From Kudoa neothunni (Eukaryota; Cnidaria), in NCBI GenBank assembly GCA_964304625.1, contig OZ199839.1, forward strand, positions 6,262,001 to 6,326,000: a stretch of 64,000 nt of DNA, written 5' to 3'. The position numbers and the translations under genes are program-made. The notes under the pieces were generated by a model. The model had not been told where the DNA came from. It made no database searches and worked only from the letters and a program-made list of their open reading frames with translations. Below, in pieces: positions 13,501-25,995 of this stretch (position 1 is the first letter of the stretch; each line of letters begins with the position of its first letter).

Positions 13501-14642
13501 AGCACTGCTACTATTATACCTTTTCAAGCAGACAATTCGTTCTCATTGTGCAGAATTTATCTACAGAAAAAAGATGATTCAAATGCAAAATTTATGGCTT
13601 CGTGTGAAGAAACAGGAATCTGTGAAAATAAATGTGGCAGTTCATTCAAAATCGTTAACCTAGAATTGGGAATAACATACGATGTTATTGTGGAGCCATC
13701 TGATGGCAAAAACCTAAGAACCTTCGAATTTGCTACTAGTATTAGATTTTTGAATTTATTATTATAAAATAATTAATAGTTAACGTCGATACATCGGTTA
13801 CTTACACATCTTATGGTGATAGTGGTATAGCAATTTAATGTATTGTTTACTGAGAAAAAGGAAACTTCAAAATGCCCGTTTATGTTTGCACGAAAAAAAC
13901 AGATGTTGGCAAACCAGAACCAATAATTTTTTGGTGTAATGACGATGAAGAATGTTCATCCAACGGTTGTAATATTGGTATCTACGGATTATCCAGGGAA
14001 AAAGATTATAGGTTGACTGTGAAAGTGAAGGATTTATCGAAATATAAAATTCACGAGATTCCATGTAATTTTGAAATTAATATCTAACTTATTGTTTTTG
14101 GTTAACTAATAATATGATGTATTGAAAGACTCAAAAATATCAAAACATTCAGGGTAAAAAAAAATATTTTTAAATTATTTTAATATATTGTTTAGTAAAT
14201 TTTTATGGATTATTTTGAAACTAACATACCAGCAGAAGAGCAAAATATAAGAAGTGAATATACAAACATTGACGTAGGTGATATTTTTCAGAAAAAGATT
14301 ATAAAAGTTGCACAAGGGGTACATTGCATACTTTCGAACTTTTCTAATATATTTTTAGTAAATTATGATAATAAGCTGTTTTAAAAAATCTGTAGATAGT
14401 GAAAGAAAGCACGAATATGAGGCCGCCAAGAACAGTCATTCGTATTTTAAATAATATTTTAATTTTTAAATTAATTTAATTTAGGTCTGTTGGAAAATAC
14501 ATGTAATGATAATTTTGTGTAATCTTTTGGAATAATTCTTTCTAGCTGTTACGCAATGATACCAATCGTAGGAGCATTGCTAGTAGTGATAGGTTTGGTC
14601 ATGTTCCGAAGGAAACCCCAAGACGTTGCTTACGATTTATAA
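7580..14642 (+). pseudogene. Modular Cys-rich single-TM protein, copy A (3' half disrupted)
   Basis: Same exon plan as copy C. Signal-peptide exon 7580-7640, then exons 7681-8055, 8098-8631, 8672-9004, 9048-9362, 9403-9702, 9742-10380, 10418-10978 and 11020-11331, all open and phase 1. Exon lengths downstream betray indels relative to C: 11372-11658 (+2), 11704-11839 (+1), 11880-12051 (+1), 12483-13071 (net +1). Exon 13109-13411 has a stop and exon 13780-14064 has several one-base insertions; 12090-12416 and 13451-13738 are intact. The C-terminal TM exon (…GALLVVIGLVMFRRKPQDVAYDL) ends at 14642. Exon 9742-10380 holds a long Ser/Pro/Lys/Glu linker. Indels sit mostly in homopolymers and only in the part almost identical to copy C, so this may be a recent pseudogene or uncorrected read errors in a collapsed repeat. 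Function unknown. Confidence 0.7.
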
Positions 14643-14723
14643 GCATACTGTAGCAGAATATATTATTAGAATACGTATTATTTTCAAAATTAATAACATA
14701 CGTATTTCAATCATTTTATATAC

Positions 14724-15680
14724 AGTTATGCCTCGATAATGCGTAATTTAATTTTATTAACATTATGTGATCTTATTCACTAAATAAAACATAAATCATA
14801 TTCAATATGCTTGAATAATTAATTCGACAAAGGAACTTAAATTTTCAACAAGCGGATATCCAAAAATTAGGAAGAACTTTGTGTCTCGATATTGCGTAGC
14901 TCATTATTTTTGTTTTAATTCTTCTAGTCTGCTGGCTGCATTATAAAAAGTTTGAAAAGATCCCAAAGAAGTAAAGAGAATAAAAAAAATTATTATTATT
15001 AATTCTTCTACAATTATATCTGATGCTGAAGCTATGATTTTAAAACGTTTAGGTTTAACAAGCTATTTTAACTTCAATATTGTTCGATAATTTAAAACAG
15101 GTCATTCCACTCTTGATTGAATCTTGGTTACCAAGATTAAATGTTCTACTTAAATCTTGAACCGCCCAGAAAAGTCTATAAACCTGGAAACTGTGAAGAT
15201 ATTGACACTAATTTTTAAATTCGGGTAGTTTCAATGCAAGAAAATAAATTATATTACCTGGGTTTATAATTTTGAAAAATCTTATATTATTGTCAATGTT
15301 ATTTTAATAAACAATTTTATCGAAAACAATGATGGTTTAATAACTTGAGAATACGTTACGGTCTGAAAAACTTTAAATTACACAAAAAACGAGGATCGCT
15401 GATTTTAAATGTATTAGTCAATGAATAAGTAAGTCTTCTGAGAATGTATCGAGATACAACCCGGAATGCATATTAAATTTGGATGACAAGGCTCATTTTT
15501 ATGATCAGCTGATACAACACACGTAAATCACCAAATATAAACACAGTGTAAAGGGTATAAAACAATTCAAGGTGTATTACAGTTTTAGCCAATGATTATT
15601 CACCGAAGAAAAATTTCCTTAATACATAATAAGAAAATTTAAAAACCCCGGTGTTCTAATAGAATTAAATGCTTTCCGTT
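14724..15680 (+). mobile_element. pogo/Tigger-like relic, 3' truncated
   Basis: Starts with CAGTTATGCCTCGATAATGC, a degenerate version of the pogo end seen at 2550 and 28786. Scattered plus-strand coding remnants match the 28786 copy: LNLDDKAHFYDQLIQHT near 15475-15530 (compare INMDETSLFYEQLLLHT) and, further on, SVKGIKQFK. Heavily decayed. It stops near a TTAACCC motif at ~15680 where a piggyBac-like relic begins. Confidence 0.5.
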
Positions 15681-17160
15681 TAACCCATACCGGGTCCAAT
15701 GTTTAGACTTTATTATTTGATTTATATATACATATTATATCATTTATTAACAATACAGATGTAACAGATTTTTTTAAAAATGAAATATTTAATGATTTAC
15801 AATAAAATTCATAATTGGCCCAAAACGCAATGAAAAACTACCGACGTTTAACTTTCTAATAGCAAGTTTGTGTTTGCGGTACACAAAACATATGATTTAA
15901 TGTGAAAAAATAGGAAATAATTATACCTTATGGAATTTTTTTGAACATTTTATATACGTGTAACATTTGCAGTTGATACATAAATGTATTGTATTTTTTT
16001 ACAAACTATACGTCTGCGTTTCTTTTTTGCACAATGATTACACTTCAAGTTTTGATAAGGACGATGTTCTAGATAGTTTTTCATGATCATTAACGCTGAT
16101 TAAACATGTTGCAATATTTCTGATATGTTCCAACAATTTTATTTTTTCATCATTTGGATAGGTAACCAATTTATAGAAGTTTAGCACCACCAAGGATAAT
16201 ATATTCGTAAACAGGGCCAATAGCATATTTAGGTCTTTATATTGAGTATGTAACATGAAAATGAAGCATCGATGACATCGACTCCTCCCATATATTTTGT
16301 TGGCAATGTCTATTGGCCCGAACAAAATGATTTATTTAATTTTCGAGCTTTTTATTATAGCAAATCTGTGTTGTCTGATATAAACAACATGCAATTGTTT
16401 AATTAATTTTTTTATCGAGTTATATAGTTTAAAAATAGGCTGCGACTATTGGCCCTGACGTCTTGCCAATAGACACTTCCTATACATAAATTTACTGAAT
16501 TCAGTATAGTTGTTCTTTGTTATATTATGAGCTATTAACAGATGTCTGTTTATACCGTCAGTTATTCGCTTAACTGTCATATCTTTAAAAATTTTTAACC
16601 TCCATAAATTGCATTTGGCCATTCGATTCTCGTTTGCTTCTTTAAAACAACCAAAATTAGCTAACATTCATTATGAAATTTTAATAAACTTATATAATAT
16701 AACACAAATTCTTTAATAATAAACCAAAAAATAATGATAAAATTCTAAAAATGTGTGATGTACTTCATGCGCTTGACGTGACACGCGTAGAAACCCTATT
16801 CGTAATTTCTAGGATTGGGCACGCGGTACTGAGGAGGATACAATGCTATAAATCAACTATAAAGATAATTTATTGTGGGGTAAATTTATCAGTTATAGAA
16901 AAATTCGTATGTTTTCTGACAATTACATTGTGTACTTTTCGTTCAATATCCGTTTGATGTTTATTACTATTTAAACCATGATATTTCAAGTAATGTCTTA
17001 AATCAGACAAATAAGAGAGAAGGAAATTTTGAATGGGATAATTCTTCGTCCTATGCATCAAATTTGTGAAATTTGTCGTCTCTGTACCAGTTACGATCAC
17101 TTATAAAATCATTAATATTGGCGTCATTTTCAATATTGTTTCCACTCCACGCCATCGTTA
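15681..17160 (-). mobile_element. Degenerate piggyBac-like element
   Basis: Left end TTTAACCCATACCGGGTCC at ~15680 looks like the piggyBac ends in this window. Minus-strand frames around 16030-15900 show a Cys/His-rich C-terminus (CNHCAKK and, in another frame, CINCKCYTYIKCSKKFH) like the piggyBac zinc-binding tail. Frame 16325-16038 (FGPIDIANKIYGRS) is weakly like the region around the third catalytic Asp. The N-terminal part may begin at 17153 (MAWSGNNIENDANIND). Many breaks and most of the DDE domain missing; the family call is tentative. Confidence 0.35.
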
Positions 17161-17590
17161 ATTTTGTAAAAACTTTATTATTTTTTATTTTTTTTTTAAA
17201 GTCCTAACTCAGTTTTTATTACCTCCCCCCCATTTCACCACCAATCGAAAACAAAAATCTCAACGCATCTGTCGAATTTACTTAGCGCTAATAGAACTCA
17301 CAGTTTTTAAACGTCACACGAATAAGATAATCTAGTGTAAGTTATGATATTTTTTTAGTAACCTTATTTTTGCATATATCGATTTTATCGATAACATCTG
17401 AAAAAGTTACGAACCACACGTCACTACAAATAATCCAGATAAAACCTAATTAATTAATTAATTTAAAAATACTTTATTTATATTCATGATGGTCAAATAA
17501 ATATTTTATCAGGGTTCGAGAAATAAATAATTTATTATAATCTTATGTGTACGAAATTTTGTAATATTTCCACAAATTACGAACTACACG

Positions 17591-18668
17591 TCACCCACTG
17601 TATATAAAGCTGTAATGTCCGTGTGTGTGTCCAAATTTTCTAAAAATCACAGTGTTTCAAAAATCTTTAAATCGTTTTTACACTACCGAATGTTCTCCAA
17701 AGTGTTTAGAAAATGGTGATTTGGTCGATTAAAAATGTGCTAAACGGATTACCCGGTTACAACGATAGGGTTAACGTCAGCTTATGTCATGATGACGATC
17801 GGTTGAAGTAACATTCTTTCTTATATGCTTTATCAACTTTAAATTAAACTTTACCATATAACTCTATGTATACGGTTGATGTTTCAATTTGGATGTTTTT
17901 GCATATACACTCCTTATTTGGGGAGTTTTTAACGTATTTGACTTGGTAAACATATTTTGTAGGTTCTATTAATGGTTTTAAATATGATAAAAAATTTATA
18001 TATCTTTCATGAATAAAGAATTGATTGATAAGGTTAAAAGTACATTGATTGGAGCATTATAATGGAAATACTACGTCGATATATTTCATTGAAATCGTCC
18101 GCTAAGTTTAACTTCCCGTGATTAAATTCAGTGAAGATGGCTGTACTTTTATTTCACACAATTAATTAAATTGTTTATGTTGAATTTGACGCGATTTATG
18201 GCTGTTTATGAGGAAAAGTACTTTAAGCCCTTGCCTGGCCAAGGGATATTAATTTGAGCAATCAAAATTAATTTTCTTCTGTCTCTATATCCTTTTCTAT
18301 CTATTTGATTCCCGTAAGCAGTGGTGCATAAACCTTCTGATTGGAGACAAAAATAACATTTAGGTATCATTTTAATGGAATTTAAACAATTCGGATATGC
18401 AAAAAATACGACACTGACAATTAAATATTTAGAGTTGGTGCCGACCCACGAAATTTTTAAATGACCGCCGAAATTGATACTTTCCTTCACACAAATGACC
18501 ATAATTTAAATTTCGCGAATCCAAATCGTTGAAAGTAAGTTACTTAAAATTTTTTAGATATTTTGCATCCATGGATTAATTTGAAATTTAAATATATTTT
18601 TTGAATATTATTAAGAAACGAATCTATGCGAAATCTCTCCCAAACAACACTGGGTGGTTCCCGCCAGT
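17591..18668 (+). mobile_element. Non-autonomous Helitron
   Basis: 5' end at TCACCCACTGTATATAAAGC followed by TGTCCGTGTGTGTGTCC. 3' end has hairpin CCCAAACAACACTGGG (18639-18654) followed by TGGTTCCCGCCAGT, a one-base variant of the Helitron CTAGT terminus. No Rep/helicase coding. Internal pieces match the elements at 28335-28638 and 49941-51101. Frames inside it (for example 18502-18206 minus) are chance. Confidence 0.65.
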
Positions 18669-19077
18669 TTATGATAAAATTAATATAAATTGTTGGTTGA
18701 GCATGCGCATAATGAGGCCAAAAATACACTCAGTAACAAAATTGATACATCATTTAAGATTTCATCTAATATGTGGAAAATATATTGCTAATTGTAGAAT
18801 AATATTTCTCGCGATATTTTAAAAATAAAAAATTTAATTAAATTTAAATTTAGAAAACATAGATCCGCTTATTAATATCAATAAAAATATCACCAACATA
18901 ATAGTTGTTTATGGTACTTATTGTATTCAACTTATGAATATATTAATTATTTAATAGAAAACTTGGTATTTAATTCTTCCGACTTAATTAAATCAATAGG
19001 TTTTTCGTTCTTAAATAACAATATAAATCTATATTCATATATAGAAATACTATTAGACGTCATTATCATCTCCAAAA
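18669..19077 (+). other. Upstream region of copy B
   Basis: No gene. Ends with TCTCCAAAAATGATAG, the same start context as copies A and C; the rest shows little similarity to their upstream regions. Confidence 0.45.
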
Positions 19078-22000
19078 ATGATAGTAATATCGGAGAGAGT
19101 GAGGTATTTATCCTCAATGTGCATCTTATTTCTTACGTGTAATTTTTTAATTCTTTATAATAACTATTTCTTGTTAGTTTTTCTTGGAAATATCGTCACG
19201 ACACACGACATCGATAATAATATAATGAAACTGAATTTTCAATCAAATACTAAAAACTTTGTTGTATCACTTTCTGGGTACAATATTGAAAATAGCCACA
19301 GGAAATGTGCTCTGCAGTATTATGATAATGATGATAGGTCACTTAAAGCTATTCCAGATTGTAGCACTAATATTAAAAATGCTAAAGATGATGCAGATTC
19401 AAAAAGTTGCATTTATGATTGCAAAAAAATTGAAATAGAATTTGACTATGAGAAATTTAAGAAAATTAAAAATTTAAGATGGTGTCAAGGGAAGAGCGAA
19501 GATGATGTAAAAAGGTGCCCTATTAAGAGAGTATTTAATGTCAAAGGTATTTAAATATCATTTATTGTTCAAAAATTATTATATAAAGAGCTATACATAA
19601 AAAGCGTTCACACTGTTGTAAAGAATAATTACGATTTTTTCGTTTCCGCTACAAGTAAAGTCAATAAAGGTTTTTCTATCAAAGTTGACGATACAGAAGA
19701 AACTAAGCAGGATCCAACTGATGACTTTTACACTGCAAAAACTAAAGCTCTTCATACAAAATCATATCAACCAAAATATTTGGTTATATTCAATGATCAA
19801 TCCCCAGAGATATTTCTCAATCCTAAAAAACCAACTGAAGATTGGTTTATTGCGACTGGAACAAAACAAACTGTTGAAACAAAGCGTTATTATACAATAC
19901 AGCTACAGAACCCAGAACCATCAAAGTTATGTTACTTCGGTATAAAAGAAATTGACGATTCACACTTTTCGTCATCGTGTTCAGATATGAATAAAGCTGG
20001 CCCATGCCTACAACCCTGCTATAAAGCAACATTGTTGCATTCAAGTGATTTTAACTTCGCTCAAGTGCTTATAAAATCAATCGGTCAATCATCAACAAAA
20101 GAATTTATTCAAACTGTGACATGTATTTAATTGAGTACTTTTAACTTTTTTATAGATTTTTAGTTGGTAGCAGTCAACTCTCCGTTGACTATACAGATAA
20201 TATTAGTCAGATGACTATCGATTTATCTAACTTAAATAAAAATCAAGATGGCGCTTCAGAAGTTGGAGAAGTGACTACAGAAGTAAAAATAATGAAAAAA
20301 TATTTGGGTATTGAAAATTTCGATGAGGCTGCATCATGTAATGGTGGTTGTGATGGTTTCTCTCAAAAAACTATAACAAGACTTTCACCGCTAACTGAAT
20401 ACATTCTAAAAATAAAAATAACAGGATTAAAAACTTTAGATTCGCCAGAAGTGAAATATTATCATCTATATTTTTATTTCAAAACCAAAGGTAATATTGT
20501 ATTTAAATATTTTTTTAAATGGTTAAATAGGGGAAAAATTTGAAAGCGGAAATAAAGTCACAGCAACGTCTACTACTGATATACATACACAGTTATCGCT
20601 GACTATCGCCAATCTTTTTGCAATTAAGTCTAATAATGACGCCATATGTGAACTTTACTACTTTGAGGTTGACAATGAATCAGCGAAGTTCCCTGCTACT
20701 TGCAAAAAAGATAATAAAAAAATGTTTTGTTCTGATACTTGTAAAGGTCCTTTTACGATTATAAACCTTAACCCAAAAACGAACTACAAAATCACTGTTT
20801 GCTCCAAAGGTTATGCTTGTATTGATAGCTCTGAAGTTTATAGTATTTTTACAATAATAACACAAAAATTATTTTAAATAGCTACTGGAATCGAGGTAAA
20901 TGTACAAAAGTCAGATGACGCTAGCGCAACAAAAACGATTATCACCATGACTGCTTCTTCAGATGGAAACCTTGGAAATTCTTGGAGATATATTTTGATG
21001 GAAAAAGAATCTTTAGCAACTATTGTTGATTGCTTGAACAACGATTGTTCTTCCGATTTAACCTCTAATACAATAAATATTAAATGGCAAATTCTGACTG
21101 ACGATATTTCTTACGAAGTAATTGTAGTTAATGAAGATTACGCTTTGCCAACAAAAATTGAAACATCAAGTAATTAATTAATAGAAAATTAAATGCATTT
21201 GTTGTAGGAGGATTTGTTGAGGGTGATCACAAAATGATTATGCGATTCTATGCAAATGAACAAAAATATAAAGTGAAATTCAAGAATGATTTGTTCACTG
21301 ATAAAGATGAAGTACAATGCACTGTTAAAATATTAAATGATAAATTAACTAACTATGAAAATGGCGGTGACAATAATACGGAAGTTAAAAAAACCTTCAA
21401 AGAGCTTAAAAAAGGATTTATTACTATTAATCATAAAAACCAAAACATGCGGAATTATATTTCCGTCACTTATTCAGTCAAAAAAACAACTGAACCTGGT
21501 GAATCGGTAATAACTTCAAAAGGTCCTGTGAAAGTATCGATTTACATACTTTTAATTAATATTTTTTATGTTATTGACAAATTTTTTTATTAGTCACAAA
21601 TAACCAGTACAATACAAGGCTCATCAAAACCGACCACCTTCACTGTAGGGCGGGTCTTTTCGTACTACATTGGTAATATCAATTTTAGTAATTATTGAAA
21701 CTTGTCTTAGATCATTATGAGGAGATTAAACACACAGCGACATTGCATGGAGACAATATCAAACTTTCAGTAAATAAGTGCCCCTTAAGCTGCGATGGAT
21801 ACAAGGATGAAACCAAGCTAGATTCTTGCTCTGTAAATCAATCTGGGTCACCATGTAACAATGATAGTTGTTCATTTCAATTCGACGAATTAGTTGAAGA
21901 TTATTACATACGTTGTCCAACATATTTCGACTTCCACTATTTTTATGAAAATACTTTTATTAAAAATTACGCACCTGTCTTCAGCAGATTTTATTATGAA

Positions 22001-22290
22001 TTAGCGGTAAATGATGAGAAAAATAAACTGACCATTAAATTGGTTAATGAAGAACCTTCCGAAATATGCACCTTTGAATGGATTGACGCAACTAGCTCAT
22101 CTTCTAATCGATTTTTTTCAAACAACTGTGATAATAATGCCAACTGCATTTATAGTTTATGTAGTAACGTTACGTTTGGAGATATTCCTTCAAGTGTGAA
22201 AGCAGTAAAAATACGCGTTCTCAAATTAGGAATGGAACCTACCATTGGCTATCAAAATAATATTTATATATGTAAGGTTCGAATAATATT

Positions 22291-22325
<35 letters not shown>

Positions 22326-25300
22326 AGTGGAACATGGTAATGATGTCCCTGTGGCAACGTCGAGCGATGGTGGAATGATAACAGTTAATATAATAGATAA
22401 AAATAAGGACGAAAATGGTCAAGCAATAACTACTGCATCTCCTGTAATATGCGAGATGAAATTTTGGAATGTGTATGCTCCATTAATTAGCGAAACTGAA
22501 AGGAAAACTGTTGACAGCCCAACAAATTGTATTTTTGGAGAAATAAATATTACACCAAATCCAACTAATCTGCTAAATGATGTTATGGTAACATTAAAAA
22601 ATATACCCAATTATTCACCTAGAAAATACTTTTACCATAAAATAAGTAATTATTACTAATTCAAAATGTTAAAATATATTTTGTAGCCCAATCAATATCT
22701 CTTTCTGTTCAAGATAATGAAGTTGATCTTAATGCAGACGGTTTCACACTTACTCCGGACACCAGCACAAATATTTGTAAAATTTACGTAAAAGAAAATA
22801 AAAAGCTTTATTACTATCCTGCTATATGTTCAGAAAATAAATTGTGTGTGGATAAATGCAACGTAAAATTTAACATCATTGGGTTGCATTCAAATACCAA
22901 TTATGTTATAAAAATTGTTCCTAGTGGAACTTATGCGATCAAAACGATTGAAAATAAACAAACAAGTATAAGTTTTATTTGTCATTAAATATATTATAAA
23001 TAGATGGAGATACAATTGTATTCAAAGTTTCGCCTGATTCTACCAAAAATAATTTAATAAAAACCAGTGCAAATGATGCACTTGATAATACTGAAAATTG
23101 TTATTACCAGTTTTATGTTCACGAAGATGGAAATAGTAACAAAAATAACTTTACATTGATAATTTTTGTTTAGCTTCACCCACACGTATAAAACAGTCAT
23201 GTGTTGAATGCGATAAGGGAATAAATAATAATAATAAGGACATCAAAAAATGTGGCAATATTCAGTTTGATCATAATCTCTATAACAATAAGCATAATTA
23301 CAGATTAATGATCTATGCAGAGGGAAAATCTTCACCATATAAAATCGTAATTCCAGGTAGAATTCATCAAATTTTATTGTGTAATATTTCGTTAGCATTT
23401 TCTCGAATTGGGAAGATATCACAACAATTTTCTCAACAATCTCAAAATGTAATTACAAAATTATTAATTACCTTGTCAGGATTTTCAACTGCAAACAAAT
23501 GCGCCCTGAAAATATCAAATTTTGATGATAATCCAAGATTCATTAAACCAACTTGTTCTTCAGTTGAGAAAGACAATTTATGCTTTATGCCGTGTACAGA
23601 AAAAAATACTGATGTAGGATATATTAATTCCAAAATTGATCGGTACATATCTGTTTGTTATGGTGAAACGGATGAAAAAGCAAAAACATGCAGAAAAGCT
23701 AGAGTTTTCTCGCTCAAAATGGGTAAGTATATGTTTTTCATTCTTAATTAAGTTGTCAAAATAAAATACATTATTTTTAAAGAATGTTGACGTATTGATA
23801 TTATTTTGCCTATTATATTTTAGGAACCAATCAAAAAAATACTTACAAAATAACTCATGGTGACGGCGAAATAAGTCTTTCTTATAAGACAACATCAAAA
23901 AATAATTGGATGCTGCATGTCGATGGAAAAATTGATCCAACCTCGGACAATAAACTAAATAATTTAGATGTAACAAGTTACCCAAATACGGAAGAAGAAA
24001 AAACCGCAACTTTCTCAATCGATAGATATATGAGTTACTATAAGTTTAGCTCAACACTTTTATGGCCTGGAATATTCTACTTCACGAATACTACCGTATT
24101 GAATAGCACTATTCCTCTAAAATCAGAGATTATTTATTCTATAACGGCTGTTGAAAATAACAATAACCAACTGGAAATTAAATTCTTTCCTGGACCATAT
24201 AATGACGAAATGTGCCGTATAAAAGTATTCGAAGTGGATTCTAATGGCAACGATCAATTAAATAAAGTTTTAAATGAATGTGATAAACCAGAAAAAGGAT
24301 GCTATCAACTTTGTCAAGATGCTATTATTAATTTCAAAGGAGAACATCAAAAGATTGGCGTAACTGTTAAAAGAAGATTTGATTCTGTTGGATTTAAACA
24401 ATATTTTAAAAGTAATATTTAGATTATTTATAAATTTATTTTTTCATAGGAGGAGACAAAAACTTTGAATTGAGTGAAATTACTAATTCTGGACTTAAAC
24501 TTACTGGTCTACACAACTACAAGAGTATTAAAGAAGGAGAAAATGAAGCAGCATGTATCATTAAGATTCGTAAAGCAAATACAATATCTCCTGAAACGAT
24601 ACCTCAATGTAGTGATGGTGGTTGTGATATTAATTGTAAAGAGTCATATACTATTACTGGTCTTACAGCCGGTACAAATTACATGATTTCCGTCACAGTT
24701 TCGAATCTTGGTTTTAGCGAATCTTATGTCAAAAAAGTCTTTTTTAGAACAAGTAAATTCAAATACATCCATCATAACATTTATATATATTTAGTTGAAG
24801 GAACTGGGTTAGCTACATTAGTAAATTCAGATTTAACGATTAAGGCAGGCACTGCTACAGTGACACCTTTTCAAGACGATAATTCACTTCCAATATGTCG
24901 AATTTATCTCAGAAGAAAAGTTCAAATGTCTCCAAAATTTATGGCTACATGTGAAGGAATTGGAGCTTGCGAGCATAAATGTAACAATACATTCAAAATA
25001 GTAAATCTGGAATTGGGTGTTAATTACGAAGCAATCGTCGAACCGTCAAATGGGAAAAATGAGAAAAAATTTGAAATTGAAACAAGTAATAAATATTTTA
25101 TCATGTTTTAATAAAAAAGGTGAATAGCTAACGTCGAGACAAATATTGCGTTAACGTACGACAAAGATAGTGATATAAAAATTGACGTAATTTTTACTGA
25201 AAAAAAGACGACCGCTAAATGTCCATTCATGTTGCACGAGAAAACTCATGAAAATAAACCGGAGCCAATAGTTCTTTGGTGCAGTGACGAGGAGGAATGT

Positions 25301-25995
25301 TCAGCCAATAAATGCGTTATCAGTCTCAATGGGCTATCGAGGGAAAAGGATTATAAACTAAGTGTGAAAGTGAAGGACTTGTCAACTTATAGAATCCATG
25401 ATATTCCTTGTAAAATATAAACTTAAAATTTAATAATTTCATTAAAACAAATAATAATTTATATGATAAAGACTTGAATATTTCAAAATCGCAAGGGTGA
25501 TATTAATATTATCAAAACTAAATATATGTTTAATGATATTTTTAGTAAATTTTACATCGAGATTGATGTAATCTGAATATCTATAGAAGAGCATAACATA
25601 AGGAGTGAATATATCAATATTATAGTAGATGGCATTGTTCAAAAAGTAATTAGGAAAGTTGAAACGGGGTAATAATATCATTATTTAACTGTTATAATTA
25701 AATTTATTTTAGTATACTTTTTTTAAATTTATTAACACTAAAGATACATGTAGATAGTAAAGAACAGTACGACCAAGAAGCTGCGAAAAATATTAATTCG
25801 TAAATGTAAAAAGATGTTTCATATTTTTAATTTTTAATAGGTCGGTTGGAAGATATATGTAAAATGGTATACATTTCTATGTGATTTATTTATTTTAGTG
25901 TTTACGCAATGATTCCAATTGTGGCTGGATTATTGGTAGTGATAGGATTAGTAGTTTACAGAAGGAAACCCAACGACGATACCTATGAGTTGTAA
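19078..25995 (+). CDS. Modular Cys-rich single-TM surface protein, copy B (intact)
   Basis: Predicted 1950 aa, no stop in any exon. Exons: 19078-19138 (signal peptide, ends in a hydrophobic run CILFLT), 19178-19546, 19589-20122, 20164-20490, 20531-20842, 20882-21169, 21208-21533, 21594-21672, 21711-22271, 22328-22645, 22687-22965, 23004-23135, 23174-23356, 23396-23722, 23824-24411, 24450-24752, 24795-25085, 25128-25409, 25472-25496, 25603-25668, 25713-25799, 25841-25858, 25899-25995. Introns are phase 1 through the ectodomain except 21534-21593 (phase 0, absent from A and C). Each exon is one extracellular module; many have C-x(15-25)-C-x(4-9)-C-x3-C then a fibronectin-III-like L-x5-Y strand. 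The last exon gives a TM helix (IPIVAGLLVVIGLVVY) and tail RRKPNDDTYEL. The Pro/Lys/Glu linker found in A and C is short here. Type I plasma-membrane protein by inference; function unknown, possibly adhesion or surface antigen. Confidence 0.8.
21534..21593 (+). other. Copy B-specific phase-0 intron
   Basis: 60 bp, GTATCG…TTATTAG, joins VK to SQIT in frame. In A and C the same place is a continuous long linker-coding exon, so this intron was gained, or part of the linker was intronised, in B. Confidence 0.55.
22285..22323 (+). repeat. (AT)n microsatellite in copy B intron
   Basis: About 20 AT dinucleotides inside intron 22272-22327, making it longer than its 41 bp counterparts in A and C. Confidence 0.85.

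Noticed and set aside
16446-16667. 73-codon minus-strand frame, vaguely BED-finger-like (INRHLLIAHN)
   Set aside because: Too short and lacks the second cysteine in the right place; treated as part of the degenerate transposon stretch.
18206-18502. 98-codon minus-strand frame
   Set aside because: Lies inside a non-autonomous Helitron and resembles no protein.
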